This document shows, piece by piece, positions 44,490-57,780 of a DNA stretch of 64,000 bases. The DNA is from Adiantum capillus-veneris (taxonomy: Eukaryota; Streptophyta; Polypodiopsida; Polypodiales; Pteridaceae). The position numbers and the translations under genes were made by a program. The stretch's first letter is position 1, and every line of letters starts with the position of its first letter. The stretch lies in contig CM043953.1 in the NCBI GenBank assembly GCA_014529385.2, positions 109,126,549-109,190,548 of the forward strand. The letters are read 5' to 3'. Below the pieces are notes generated by a model, which did not search any database, was not told where the DNA came from, and saw only the letters and a list, made by a program, of their open reading frames with translations.

Positions 44490-45962
44490 GGATTAGAGAT
44501 GAAAAAGAAAACAACAAGAAATCAAGAAAACATCAATGTAGAACACATCTTACTTGACAAACCCTTCGGCACCATTATTGATGGAGAGACACATACATAG
44601 TGGGAACGCATGCTACAAGATCTATCTTGTAACTTTTTAGATACATAATTATCTTTCCTATAATGTACATATGCATATTTAAGTATAATAATAAGCCTTC
44701 TATCTCATCCTATTATTTTTCTCAAGGGTAACCTATCCTTACTTTACCATCAAAAAATACTATGGGAAAATCTCAATAGCTCCGCCTCTTTAACTTGGGG
44801 CAAAAAGCATTGATTCTTTATTTCTACTATCTCATTATCATCTCACACCCTAGCTAGATCCTATATCTAGGGTAAAGTCCAATATATATATATTCTATGT
44901 ATTTTTTATACTTTTCTTATATTTCTTTTTAAATAGCTACTAGGAGGGAATCAAATCCTAGTGGGACACTAGGTGGCATGATTTCAAAGATACACTTATT
45001 TTAATGCATTATTGCAAGCATGATTACAAAACTTTGTCAAGGATCAATGTCATGCTTTCATATGGCATGAGGTGTCCTTTGGAATTAAATGAAAGTCTAG
45101 GCTAAGGGGACCACGAAAAGACTTTTGCTGCCAGAAATGGGCCCTTTTTTGATGAACTTTTTACACAAGGTTCCAATCCAAATTGGAAAATGATTTTAAA
45201 ATGAAAATCGTAGCTAATGAGCTGAAGGTTTTGTCCATATTTTTACTTTTTTTTTTAGAGCCACGGTTGAGGATATATGATCAAAATACTGGACCCCAGT
45301 CTGTCCACATCATGCAGGGACAGCTCATTTCCAACTTTTCCAATTCCTATTCACACTGGCTCCTCTCTTCTTGTGTAAACCCTTGGGGGTTCCCTTCACC
45401 TATAAAAGGGTACCTCTTCTTCCTTGAAAAGAAACTCAAGAATTCAAGCCATTGATGAGAGGAATTCTTGAGGGAGTGAGTAGTAATGCTTAATTGTACT
45501 TAGCCATTAACATAAGCCCAAGCCTACACTTTCTTCTAGAGGGAGACTAGCCATTCTTGCAACAAGCTAACCTTGGAAGATCAACTCTAATCAAAGAAGG
45601 TCTTGCACTTGGTGTATCAATCAAAGTGGAATTATCCACTCTTCTTCTCTCTCCATCAATAATGGTGCCGAAGGGTTTGTCAAGTAAGATGTGTTCTACA
45701 TTGATGTTTTCTTGATTTCTTGTTGTTTTCTTTTTCATCTCTAATCCAACATATATATATGTATCTAATCTCATCTCCTTAACCAAACCTATCTCTCTCA
45801 TTCTTAGTAATTCATCCTCTCTGCAAATTCTAGGTTCTCTTTTCTACAGGTACATCTCTCCCTGCAGTATCCTTATTGCCTACGGGCAAGAATAGGGCTT
45901 GGGAGGGAAACTTCTCATCTCTTCACTTCTCTCATATCTACATTTCTCACATACTATCCTAG

Positions 45963-46390
45963 ATGAATAACCCACATGATGATCATTTCTATCGCTTTCA
46001 CTCTGTACGATCTATTAGAATTAACGTATGGATTAGCCGTAAAATACACTTTCAACAACGTATAGTGTTTCTCTTTGGCCCAGAAAGGCTTAATGAAATA
46101 CTTCTATCATCGGATCCCATCATACTACCTCTCATATACTATAAATTTTTTTTTGACGTAAGCGTAGTTATCTTGTTATGAACCAAGAGGATTTGTACAC
46201 ACAATTAATCCCAATCAGTAGACAAAATATATATATTATGGTAAGCACAAAACTACAATTCCAAAGAACAATTCGTAGCCTATTTGGCCAGCCAAGATTG
46301 AATGCCATTAACTCATCTGTTAACCCTTTCATATTACCCATGATACGATATGACCATAGCCTTGATGTTTTCATTTTCGTATTGTTTTGA
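45963..46390 (+). CDS. ORF-B and ORF-A pair, inverted LTR copy
   Basis: ORF-B at 45963-46181 and ORF-A at 46178-46390 lie on the plus strand in the reversed LTR segment, again open and overlapping by ATGA. Its own TATAAAAG at 45401-45408 lies upstream on the same strand. The stretch thus holds two divergently oriented pairs. Confidence 0.65.
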
Positions 46391-46628
46391 CATTCCCTTT
46401 TGTGTTCTTTCTTTGTGTGTGTGAGTGCAAGAGAGAAAGAGTGAGTCTTCTTTGATTGCACTTCTTTCCAAACCCTAGTCTTGATGGCATCTATGGTTTA
46501 ACTCCTTCATATAGTTTTTGTTGAGTTCTCTCACAAACTCTCACAGCCATAAGCCCGGTGCTTTCCTAGCAAGATCGCAAATTTCTCGACAGCGTTCCCA
46601 CTATGTACGTGTCACAGCACGACAACGT

Positions 46629-47066
46629 GCACCCACCTCAACTTTTATCTTGAGTGTGGGAAAGAGACTGGCTATGAACCTCTCCTTCTTTAGGAACTTT
46701 GCCTCATCACCAAGGCTAGCAACATTTCTCACCAAAGCCCAAAGACATAGAAACTTTTGTTTGTACATGTAGTAGTCATCTAAGTCTCTTTGCTTGTTGC
46801 CATAGATTTTGAGTGTGTTGGGAGTCAAAGAAGTATCTATTGAAATTATCAACAACTTCGTTATAGTTTCCCTTAACCTCTTGAGATAGAGAATCAAACC
46901 AAGTGCTAGCATCCTTCCTCATAACTACCTCAAACATTTCTAAGCGTTCATCATCTCCTATCATTCTCTTTATGTGGCAAGACATTTTGAAATAGCTCGG
47001 TATCCTTGCCACGCTCTCCAAAAAAGAGAGGATATCCTGACATTTGGCGTTGGGTCTGGAATCAAT
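46629..47066 (-). pseudogene. Gag of family T copy 2, N-terminal part
   Basis: It matches copy 1 gag from GYPLFF to KVE-GA: YFKMSCHIKRMIGDDERLEMFEVV, WFDSLSQEVKGNYNEV, YYMYKQKFLCLWAL. The start codon is changed (the ATGGAGAGCC context of copy 1 reads ATTCCAGACC). There are internal frameshifts. It continues at 35474 beyond the nested element. Confidence 0.8.
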
Positions 47067-47167
47067 TTCAAAGTGACAACATGTTTTTTTCTTTTTTTTT
47101 AAGATTTACACAATACTTTTCTAAATTGCAATCTATTCTATAACAAAAAAAACATATGCACATCAAA

Positions 47168-47356
47168 TTATCTATGATAGTCAACAAGAGGCAGGATGAC
47201 AGGGTTTGATGATGCTAGAATTTCTCCTACTCTTTGAGCACCAAACATGAATACCATACGCTGCTGAAAATGGATCTTTTTACTAATTACAACGTTTATT
47301 CTAATGTGAGGATTGAAATGAAAGTAAAACGTCTCTATTCCTAGGCCATTATCCAT
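47168..47356 (-). pseudogene. Decayed ORF-B of family T copy 2
   Basis: MDNGLGIETFYFHFNPH, then SKKIHFQQRMVFMFGAQR, ending at VDYHR where a stop (47168) cuts the hydrophobic end. It is closely related to 5693-5911. Confidence 0.75.
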
Positions 47357-47377
47357 GACCTATGCATGTCCTAATGC

Positions 47378-47589
47378 TTAAAATAATACAACAATGTAGA
47401 CGTCTAAGCTAATATCGTACCTAATGAGAGGCAAAATAAAAGGATTTACCAAAGCGTTTATCTCAGCTAACTAAGAGGACCTAAAATCCTACGAATTACA
47501 CGTTGAAATTACAACTTAGCACTAACAATTATGTATATCTTTTGCCTTGAAATATGAATGAAAGGATCATACAAACTCTCATGATTCAT
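47378..47589 (-). pseudogene. Decayed ORF-A of family T copy 2
   Basis: The minus-strand ATG at 47589 opens MNHESLYDPFIHISRQ. Stops occur after VSAKL and near the LGPL block, but NPFILPLIRYDISLDV and a hydrophobic end are still readable. The stop is at 47380-47378. Confidence 0.7.
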
Positions 47590-47664
47590 AAAAACTACTT
47601 GACTATTCTAAGGTTGAACCTACACAAAAACATACACAAGCCCTCCTGAATGGGGCACCAAAAT

Positions 47665-48694
47665 TGAGGCAGTCTGGGACGGGAAACAAGAGAGCCGACC
47701 TCTAAACACCCCTCAAGGCTTGTATGCTACTCAATTGGGGCTGGGGCAACCACAAGCAAGGATCAACAACAAACCTACAGCCAAACAAGTGAAGGGGCAC
47801 CACCTAGTTATGGCATGCAAACTAAGACGCAAGAGATATTTTGTCACACCCAAGAAGATGCGCCAAAAAACACACACAAGAAATCTCACACCAAGACACA
47901 CACCAAATGGAGCATAGCTATATCTATCCATATCTATCTAGAGAGATAGATCAAAGGGAAGAGAAAAAGAGGAATGGAACTTGCGTAATACCTTGTTTGT
48001 GACTTGCAAATGAAGATGGTTTGTTATGATACTATCGTAGAGCTTGTACAAAACTAACTCATGCTTAGTAAATGTTAAGCATTACCAACACACACACATT
48101 GTCTTAGGGTGTGGGAGACCTCTCACCACAATACCCTCCTACAATGGACACAAAATTGGCAATAAAAACACACTAAAACACTTTCTAAAATAAGATCAAC
48201 TTAAAATGCACAAGTCACCTTGAATTCACCAAACCGTATGCATAAGTAGAAGGACGAAGATTTGAATGTTGAATCGCGCCTTTGATGCACCAAAACTCAA
48301 TTTATTGATGATGGAGGAACATATACAATGGTGGTTTGGAGATTTTTGAACTCACACTCTCTTACTTGGAATGTGTAGCTTGAAAGCTTCTCTCACACCA
48401 GAAGTGAAGCTCACAAAGTGGTTGCTACGCATAAGTCTCTCCTCACGCATAGAGTATTGGGGTGCTAGGTGAGATGTTGGAGGTGGTTTACAAGAAGGAG
48501 AGGGGCCTATTTATAGGTTGGAGACCTCTCATTAAGATTATTAGAAATCCTAATTTACAAGCTAACAAATCAGGTTTATTATTATTTTTGAATATTAAAC
48601 ATTGCGGGCCTTCTTTGTCTTCTTGAGTCATGGATGTGGGCTCAAAAGAGAGCATTATTGATGGTAGATGAGGTGAAAGTAGAGTTTTGAGGAA

Positions 48695-48741
<47 letters not shown>

Positions 48742-49285
48742 CTATAAACATGTAGGCTTGAGGTGAGGCGTCTTTTATGGTTAGGTCAATGGCTATTTTG
48801 TGTTAGGATGTTAGTGGTTAGTGTTAGTAGTTTTTAGCTAGTAGGATGGGTAAAATTGCATGGCATATGCACTCAAGGTGCATTATGTGATTTATACAAT
48901 GATAAAAAGTAAGTGAAGCATTAGAATATACACAATTTGATGGAAACCACAAGATGGAGAGGGAATTTTCCACCTATCTCCTCCAGTGAATGAGCGATTG
49001 TAGAACTCTGTTGGTGTAGTTCTTGTGACCAAGGAAAATTTGAATTTTCCATGATCAAACTCTTCCTTTTGTAGAGCTTGAGCTTGGTTATTTGCTGATT
49101 TTTTCTCTTTTTGTGAAAGGATGAAGAGGTTATGGTAATATGAATTTGATTCTAGAGAGAGAAATTGAGCTATATGTATGTAGAGATGATAATTTTGAGT
49201 TGTGGAGTAAGGGAGAGATGGGAATGATGAAGAAGATGAAAGAATCCATAAAATATGCAAGCTTGATGGATGGATGGAGAGGAAT

Positions 49286-49374
<89 letters not shown>

Positions 49375-50429
49375 TGTGTGTAAGTAGGAAAGGAGGTGAG
49401 AGAAGACTATGGGTTACTTTGTGAGAAAAGTGGGCAGACTTGGGTCCACACAAAAAAATCCTATCTCACCGGTGGTAGCTCCAAAAATTATCAAAATTTT
49501 TGAGGTGATTATTCAGCTCTTGGATCGCAATTTTTCTTGTACTCACCGCTTCAAATTTGGAGTGGAGATGGATATAAAAAATCCTATCAAAATGCCTAGT
49601 TTTCTTCACAAAAAAGTCTTCAGTGGCCCCCCTTTTGTTGAATTTGCATAAGGCCCCAAAGGTGAGCCCCTCCTTGCATGAGAGCATGACCCAATAGATT
49701 TCTAGAGGTTTGAAAACATGCATGGTTGTGGATTATGCCCAAATATAATATATGGATATGATGGGAAAAAAACATATTAGTATATAAATAATTCGTGGTA
49801 TCTAGAATAGTGTGAGCTATATATACATAAAATAAATATATGAAAATATAGGGAATCAAATGAGGAGAGTCCTCTTTTTTTTTTATTGATGTATATTTAC
49901 TTACAAGAGATAAGGAAAAATAGCTTTAGAAAATAGGAATTTAGTGAAAGGCAACTGATGGTGAAAGGTATTTTTGTGGTTTTTCCTTGGCGTGGATTCA
50001 CACCAAAAATAAGAGAAGCTTTCATGAAATGATTTCTTATAGAGTATATGGTAACAAAGATCATGGTAATGGTGAGTAAATGTACATACCATACTTAGGT
50101 AAATAACACACACTTAAATAAAAAAAATTAAATAAATACCAAAATAATTATAATAAAAAATACATATATTTAGGCCATATATACAATAAAATACTTATAC
50201 ACAAAAGGGCCATAATATGCTTTGGCTTTTATTTTTATTTACTTTTTTGGCTCCACTAGCCCAGTGACTAGCTAAGTGAGGGTGTTTAAGAAGATATGGG
50301 GAAAGTGCCCTAACTCACACACACACCTATGTATAGTGAAAGGGTGACGATAACCACAATGTTTGGGTAATTTTGGTAGGGTGAGGTAGCTCACTATGGA
50401 AATTACATAGAGCCAAAAAATGTCTATCA
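47665..50429 (-). repeat. 5' LTR of family T copy 2
   Basis: On the minus strand it starts TGATAGACATTTTTTGG (50429) and ends at TGAGGC's complement (47665), with the primer site (47660-47644, TGGTGCCCCATTCAGG) four bases on. It is about 2.77 kb and clearly diverged from the copy 1 LTRs. It contains (GA)n (48697-48736) and (TG)n (49287-49380) runs and the TATA box complement at 48508-48515. Confidence 0.85.
49287..49380. repeat. (TG)n microsatellite
   Basis: About 90 bp of TG repeats inside the copy 2 LTR. Not present at the same position in copy 1. Confidence 0.95.
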
Positions 50430-50529
50430 ATAGGAGAAAATATCTGATGTAGATGGAAGAGGAGAGGTTGGTGAGTTCCTACATCACTGGGGTTATTTAG
50501 AGAAGGAGAAAATCTTGGGTGAGCATGAA

Positions 50530-50765
50530 TGTCAAATTTAAGATTTTTCAAGTTGGAGATTGGGTGATGCCTTACAACTCCCTATTAGGGCCACATCCAG
50601 GCAAGCTTACTTTAAGATATAAAGGTCTATATCAGATTGTTCAAAACTCTTGGGTTAGGGTACATTCATTGTAGCTCATATTTTTGGCACGACAGTTGAG
50701 AAACCTATTAATGGTTTCAGACTAAAAACGTTTCAAGGGAAACCAACTCATTTAGATTGGCCTTT
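50530..50765 (+). pseudogene. Gypsy integrase C-terminal tail relic
   Basis: The plus strand reads FQVGDWVMPYNSLLG, HPGKLTLRYKGLYQIV, then in another frame TVEKPINGFRLKTF. These match the GDLVL...GPY...VNGxRLK order at the end of gypsy integrases. It may be the far end of the element whose RT lies at 31398-32038, split by family T copy 2. The intervening RNase H and integrase core are missing. Confidence 0.55.
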
Positions 50766-51586
50766 AGTAGGGTTGATTGAACCAAAAGAGTTTGCAAAAG
50801 GTAGCAATGGTAAAGTGTTTGGTGGTTATCAGTGTTTTGAACAGGCTATGATGAACAACAATGTTGTATCCTATTGTGTAATATAGAATAAAAAACTTGG
50901 ATTTATATGGGATGCTCAATCAGACTTTCTGTTGAATCCAATAGCAATTTAGGGTCACCACAGTTTAGACTTGAGGAGTTGATTTGTCGGACAATCTGAA
51001 GTCAAATACTTTCATGTCAAATGCTACCGAGTTGGATTTTACTTGGTCGTAATTTTTAAAGTGGAAAATTTTGAAAAAAGAATGGAATTGCTGGTTGATT
51101 CTCTACTAAGAAAAATCATCGCACAGAGGGTATGATTAGAGGTGTACAAGAATCGAGGTGTGTTAACTAAAGGTGCAAGCCATCACCTCTGTAACACTCA
51201 TCCTTCACATATGTTGTCAACAGAGTTTCTCAAGTATGCTCCCATTTGACACTTTCCTTTAGCCAAGTGTAGAATGCTTCCCTCTCACCTTTAGCCAAGG
51301 TGAGAGGAAATCATAGTAGCACCATGTAGCTGGAGCGTGATAACAATGAGATGTCAAGGCAGCTACATTGGAAGGGAAGCAGTAATCAGCATTGACGTTA
51401 GTCGCCCAGACGAAGAAGAAGGTTCGACTGAGGAGGATGTTGTTGTGGAGACTCCCCTCAATACAATAAAGCTCCAACAGTCCCTCATGGACCCTTTCAT
51501 GGATTTCAAGTAAACATCAACATCAAAACAAAGGACAATGCAGTATGGCTAAATGAATGTTGTGCTTGTGCTCCACTAAATCTCTG

Positions 51587-51767
<181 letters not shown>

Positions 51768-52970
51768 CAATCATTCATTTCATTCACTTGATATGCATAA
51801 ACTTTAACACTCTCTCTATAGCTCAGAGTGGACATATGTAGGAAGACAAAGTTGAAAAAGAAGCTACCATGGGCACCCTAGCAATGGTGCATATTGGATA
51901 AACCTTGGATTTGCATCCATCTACTTGTCACCTAAAAAGAATGCCCTCTTGAGCACTGGTATAGAAAGTTGGATTGAACATATAATTTTGGCTAGGGTTT
52001 TAGCTTTTGAACTTTGGAGAGATAGTGAAACTCACATGGAATCACACTGTAGAGAAAATATGTGCATTCAATTTTTGATTAGGGGGTAGTATATGGATCA
52101 CGATCCAAAAAAATTGGACTTTTGAAGAGATGGAAGCACTTGTTTCTAGGAGCTATTTAAAAAAAGCTAGATGCAAATTTGAACTTAGAAAGTAAGAGTT
52201 AGTCCCATTTTTGTGTTGCTAGCCAAATCTCTACGTCTTTTTCATTGACTCTATTTAGTGGTCTGCCCTTGGTCATGATTAGAGCACTTTTCATTTTCCT
52301 CTATTTGGTGACCTAGTCTCCACTATGCAGGTGTGTTAGAGCTTATTTCCTTTCAGTTTGTAGCTTGTCACTTGGGCTTATGAATTCTTGACATGTATAT
52401 TGGAAAGTTAGAGTTTTTTAGGAAATTTATAGAAATTTTAGTGCTAGCAAGGACCTTTTACATGTTTAACTAACTTCCATTATGCATTCCTTGGGCCTTT
52501 GAGGTGACATCCAGCTATAGTTTCATTAGTTTGTATAGTTGGTATCATGGTGCCCAAATTCTCAATGTTTTCCCTCCCTAGGGTTTTGAGTTTGGTTATC
52601 TTGGGTAGCCTTTTTTGGGTCATAGCACTTACTTTCTCTTCAAATATCTCTTCCCTTCAGATTTTGTTGACGTACATGGATTGTGATCCATGTTTATACA
52701 AATTTTGGAAAGCTGACTTTTGCAATTTGTAGGTGTTATGGAGAGATTCCTTTTGATGCTAGGCGAGTCTAATTTGGGCAAGCCTAACTATCCCATGAAT
52801 GGATTTCCCCTTCTTGTTGATGTGATACATCCTGTGATGGATTTGAATCCTACTGCATGTGTATGTATGTTTCGATCATTTGCAAGCATTAAGTATTGTA
52901 TTAGAAGCATACTTGTACAATCTAGTAGGTAATACTGGCCTGGGTAGTCCGTAGCAAGAAGGAAAAAAAC

Positions 52971-53077
<107 letters not shown>

Positions 53078-53210
53078 CAAACTTCCAAATGAGCCTAAAT
53101 CATAATCCTTTACCTGAAATTCATTATGTGTTCTCCACACCTTCAAATTTCTTTTCTCCTTTACATTACTTGCAGATTAGAAAATTTGCAAACAACTGAT
53201 GGTTGCTACT

Positions 53211-53437
53211 TGTTGGAATTAAGGTTGCACGAAAACACACATAGCTTGGAGAAGATGAAGGAAGCTTAAGGCACACACAGAGAGTGTATTACTTAGTGTA
53301 AAATGGAAACATGGATAGCCCTAGAATGATGGGAGTATATACAATGCACGGGGGATAAACCTCCTAGTGAGGAAAAAAATTGCCTCGGCGGTCCTATGTG
53401 TGTTCACACACATCACTACCACATGTATATGGTAACA
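53211..53437 (-). repeat. 3' LTR of copia C2
   Basis: 227 bp, TGTTGG to GGTAACA, matching 60-360 and 30558-30786. No primer site lies on its left, while RT and RNase H lie on its right, so it is the 3' LTR of a minus-strand element. Confidence 0.8.
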
Positions 53438-55143
53438 AACACCCCTTGGGAGTGATTTGGTGATGAGAGCTGGCAAATAGAGTTTAGAGAAGTGCTATGC
53501 CCTAAGGACATGATCAATCCACAAAAGGAGTAAGCCCAAAGATTTGTGAAAAGATTCAAACTTCTCATCAGACAATGCCTTTGTGAAAAGATATAGAAGG
53601 TTATCCTATGTTAGCACATAAGCCAAGTTGATATAGAAGGTTATCCTATGTTAGCACATAAGCCAAGTTGATCTCTCATGTTGAGATCCTCTCCCAGACA
53701 TAGTGGTAATCCACCTCAATGTGCTTTGTGTACGAGAATGAAAAATTGGGTTCCTTGCAACTACCAATACACTTTGAATGTTAGTGTAGAGAGTGTTGGC
53801 AGTGTCTTGTCCAACACCCAAATCAGCCATAAGGTGTGTGACCAATACACATTCAACAGTAGCTATGAAGACTGCCATGTACTCGGCCTCACATTTGGAA
53901 GCGGCCATGGTAGGTTGCTTCTTGCTCAACCATGAAGTGCATAAAGTGCCAAGCATGAAACAAAAACCACTTGTGGACACTCGTGTGTCAAACAACCAGC
54001 ACAATTTGAGTCCAAAAAGCCATGTAAATTTGGCAGTGATGCTCCCCCCTTGGGATAAAACAAGCCAACACGTAAAGTGCCACTCAAGTAGAAAAATTTC
54101 GTCTTGACAATCTGCCAATGCTCAGACCCAAGGCTATGCATGAATCTATTGACCTGTGAGACTTCAAACTGAATATTTGGCCTTGTGTTGCATACATAAA
54201 TAAGGTAGCCAACAGTAATTTGGTAAAGAGTGACATGGCAGGAACACCAACATCATGGAGACTCAATTTCAAACATGTTTCCATGGGAGTGTCAATAGCT
54301 TTAAAATCCTCAAGTCCAAACTTACATAGCAATGTCTCTATGTAACTTTTTTGACACAAGGCAATACCACCATCACAATGCTTAAATTGTATACCCAATT
54401 AATGATGCAACAGCCCCAAACCTTTCATCTTGAAAGTAGCATTCAGATCAGCCTTAAATTCAGCAATATGTCTCTCATTTGGTCCAGTGATCAGCAAATC
54501 ATATAGATAATAAACCACAATGAGAAGTACATCACCCTCATGATTTACATACAATGTGCTTTTTGTTGGACTGTTACAAAAGTCTCGTTTGACCAAATGA
54601 GTATCGGCCTTCTTATACCAAACACGAGGAGATTGCTTCAACCCATACAAAGCTTTATTACATTTGCACACCTTATCCTCTTGTCCTTTCTTGACAAAAT
54701 CGCGAGGCTGCGTTACATAAACTTCCTCAAATATATCACCATTCAAGAAAGTAGTAACAATGTCTGACTCAAGTACATCCCAACCAAAATGAGCTACCAA
54801 TGCACATAGAAAACGCACAGTACTCATATGACAAGTGGGAGCAAAAGTCTCTTCATAATCTATGCCTTTTTTATGTACATAACCCTTTGTAACAAGTCAA
54901 GCATTATAGCGATCAATCTCATCATCCAGCTTGCGTTTCAACTTGTAAACCCACTTCATACCAATGGCCTTTTTTCTAGGAGGCAAATCAAATAAATCCC
55001 ATGTGTCATTTTCTATATGTGCATCATATTTTGATTGCATGGCAGTCATCCAATTTTATGAATTTTGTGCTTCATCAAAAGATAGAGGTTCCTTAACATC
55101 ATGTAAGCTAGACACAGCCAAAGCATAACAATCTGATGCATAA
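53438..55143 (-). pseudogene. pol: Copia reverse transcriptase and RNase H (C2)
   Basis: In minus order: an RT start in broken frames (WMTAMQSKYDAHIENDTWDL, then KKAIGMKWVYK), the frame 54827-54399 with DVLESDIVTTFLNGDIFEEVY, NKALYGLKQSPRVWYKK and VYYLYDLLITG (the YVDD block here reads YLYD, so the active site is damaged), then 54398-54084 with GIQFKHCDGGIALCQKSYIETLL. RNase H (54118-53651) has KKQPTMAASKCEAEYMA. There are several stops. At 55143/55144 the gene is cut by an LTR insertion, and the missing gag-integrase half is not in this window. Confidence 0.82.
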
Positions 55144-56269
55144 TGTAAGGTCTCCACCTCTCTAGCTGGCGAGAATGAACTCAAGCTTTAGGAGAAAACA
55201 TTGATCAGGAAATTAGGTAAAAAACACTCTCTCAAAAGCAATAAAAAATGGTACTTTTGGAATCTTAAGCACAACAAACTCCAGGCTAGAAATTTTCAGA
55301 ACTGAATTTCGATAAAAACTGGCATAGTTATGGCCTCTGGAAGTTTATGATTAAATTAATTAAATAAATTGTAAGGTTTTGGTAATCATTATTGTAAACA
55401 AATTTTATCATTAAATCCATAAATATTTACTGATAATTGTAGATATTTTTAAAATTAATCATGAAAAGGGTCAGATATTAGCAAAAAATCAATTTTGTGT
55501 ATCTTGGGGACTGTGTGGGGCAGTAATGAACTTGCCCAGGCTAGAATTAGCAGCAAGCGACGCTTGTGGAGTTGTAGAGCTGCCATGCGATGCAAGTTAC
55601 TACCATTTTCAGCCTGTGAGTACCCAGAAACCTACAAATATGACCCCTTGCTTCACAATTTGGGACATACTCGGAGTCCTAGCCATTCCTCTCTCACCTA
55701 GAGAGAACTCTACTCAAAAATCACTAGGGAGCAAAAACTCTAGTTCATTATTCTACGGTAATTAGCTTAACCCTTTATAATTAGCAAAATTATGCTATTT
55801 TACCTATATTTTCTCAATTAATAATTAGTTAAGAAGAATAAACTTACTTACACTCTAAATTACTCTCTTGATTTTAATACTCTACTGATTACTTAGATTA
55901 AGATTAAGGATATTAATCTAATAAATTTTTAAACCATATTAGGGCTAAAATTAATATTTTTAGACATAAATTAATGGTAGTTATACTAATTAAATTTAGA
56001 TTAATAAACGATAATTATTAGAATTGTATTAGACTATCAAGATGCTAGAAAAAGTATCTCTTAATTTTTTGATTAGTTTTTGTAATCATTTAGGCAAAAA
56101 TTAGCTATTTTTAATCAAAACACTGATGGAAAATCTATTTTATTAGCTCAAGAAATCTTAAGTTAATTACCATAGCTAGAAAATACTGCTAGAAACATGG
56201 AGTAAACTACTCATTAATAGATAATTAATCTAAGTATTTAATTAGGCTAAAAATAACTATCTTTAACCA

Positions 56270-57780
56270 TAAATTAAAGGGGAAAATAAGAAAAACATGT
56301 TAGATAATTATATGCTATTTATCATAAATAGTTTACATGTTAAAAAAACGGTAATAATTAGATCAGCCACAGAAAATTGGTTTTGCTAATTATCTTAGTC
56401 AAAAAACCCTATTTTTGAAGATAAATTAAAGCGAGAAATTAGTAAATTAGATAAGATAGCTTTGGGATAATTTTTAGAGTTAGAATATATTGATAGAAAG
56501 CCATGATAATTAGTTTAATCATAGAAAATTAGTGTAGCTAGTTATCTTAGTCAAAAAATCTTGTTTTTGAAGGTAAATTAAAGGGGGAAATTAGTAAATT
56601 AGATTAGAGAGCTTTGGGATAGTTTTTAGAGTTAGAATACATCATTAGAAAGCTGTGATAATTAGATTAGCCACAAAAACTTGGTTTAGCTAATTATCTT
56701 AGAAAAAAATCTTTGTTTTTGAAGGTAAATTAAAGGGAGAAATTAGTAAATTAAATTATATAGCTAGATTTGGGATAATTTTCAGAGTTAGAATACATTG
56801 TTATAAAGTCATGATAATTAGCTAAGTCAAAAACCCTGTTTTTTAAGGTAATTTAAAGGGGAAATTAGTAAATTACATTAGATAGCTTGGGATAATTTTT
56901 TGCATTAGAATACATCATTAGAAAGCCGTGATAATTATCTTAGCCACAAAAAATTGGTTTACATAATTATCTTAGTGAAAATCCCTATTTTGGAGGTAAC
57001 TTAAAAGAGAAAATTAATATATTAGATTAGATAGTTTTGGGATAATTTTCAGACCTAGCATACATCATTAAAAACCCGTGATAATTAGCTTAGCCATAGA
57101 AAATTAGTTTAGCTAATTATCTTAGTCAAAACCCACTATTTTTTAGAATAAATTAAAGGGAGAAATTAGCAAATCATGTTAAATGATTACATGCTATTTT
57201 TCAGAGGTATATTACATGATTAAAAAAAGTCGTGATAATTATGTCAAGGTTAGAACATTAGTATAGATATTTGTCTAAGTCAAGTTATACTAATTTGAGC
57301 TAAAAATTAAAACAAAAAATTAGTAAATCATATAAGATGATTACACTCTATTTATTAGAGTTAGATTACATGATAAAAAAATCCTTGATAATTATGTCAA
57401 AGTTAGAAAATTAGTATAGATATTTACCTAAGTCGGATTATATTAATTCTAGTTGAAAATTAAAGAGAGAAATTAGTACATTATCTTAGATGATTACATG
57501 CTATTTATTAGAGTTATATTATATGATTAAAAATCCATGATAATTATGTCAAATTTAGAAAATTAGTATAGATATTTATCTAAGTCAAATTATACTAATT
57601 CTAGCTAAAAATTAAATGTGAAAACTAGATAACTAACTTGAAAATTTAAAAAATAATTCTCAGAGGTCAAAAGTATCATTATCTACTTGTGATGATAATT
57701 ATACCATAGTTAATTAGTTAGTTTAATTAACCAAAAATTCTATTTCTAGAAAAAGATTAATTGAAATAAATACACTTTGG
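56270..57780. repeat. Tandem repeat array, about 153-bp unit
   Basis: The landmark GATAATTA recurs at 56353 (variant), 56505, 56658, 56813, 56930, 57080, 57234, 57387, 57539 and 57693. Spacing is 150-155 bp except one of 117, a unit with about 35 bp deleted. Each unit also carries 'aaattaaagggagaaattagtaaatta' and 'gagttagaatacat'-type stretches with about 15-25 percent differences. About ten units, AT-rich, no coding. Confidence 0.85.

Larger units (their letters stand above)
35479..46624 (-). mobile_element. Ty3/gypsy element of unusual lineage (family F)
   Basis: A complete element of about 11.1 kb inserted in the gag of family T copy 2. It has termini TGTCG...CGACA and a 4-bp ACGT duplication. 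In minus order: a rearranged 5' LTR (46624-43572), primer site (43565-43547), gag, protease, RT-RNase H, integrase, purine tract (37572-37561) and 3' LTR (37560-35479). RT and integrase resemble basidiomycete-type gypsy proteins more than the usual plant lineages. Coding is broken by at least three stops and two or more frameshifts. Confidence 0.88.
43572..46624 (-). repeat. Rearranged 5' LTR of family F with an internal inverted LTR
   Basis: Three parts are visible relative to the intact LTR at 35479-37560. Part 1 (43572-44588) is its first 1.0 kb in direct orientation. Part 2 (44589-46591) is nearly the whole LTR reversed, lacking only about 13 bases of its end. Part 3 (46592-46624) is the last 33 bp in direct orientation. 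Parts 1 and 2 form an inverted repeat (43572-44588 with about 45647-46591) of about 1 kb around a spacer of about 1.06 kb. Outer ends and the target duplication are intact. Confidence 0.88.
32935..50429 (-). mobile_element. Family T element copy 2 (minus), truncated and carrying a nested element
   Basis: In minus order: 5' LTR 50429-47665, primer site, decayed ORF-A and ORF-B, gag up to 46625, an inserted family F element (35479-46624), then gag, protease, RT and part of the gypsy RNase H down to about 32935. The second RNase H, integrase and 3' LTR are missing. Similarity to copy 1 ends within its position about 9112. Confidence 0.88.

Noticed and set aside
56270-57780. Regular repeats considered as a CRISPR-like array
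   Set aside because: Whole units of about 153 bp are repeated with no unique spacers, and the context is a plant LTR.
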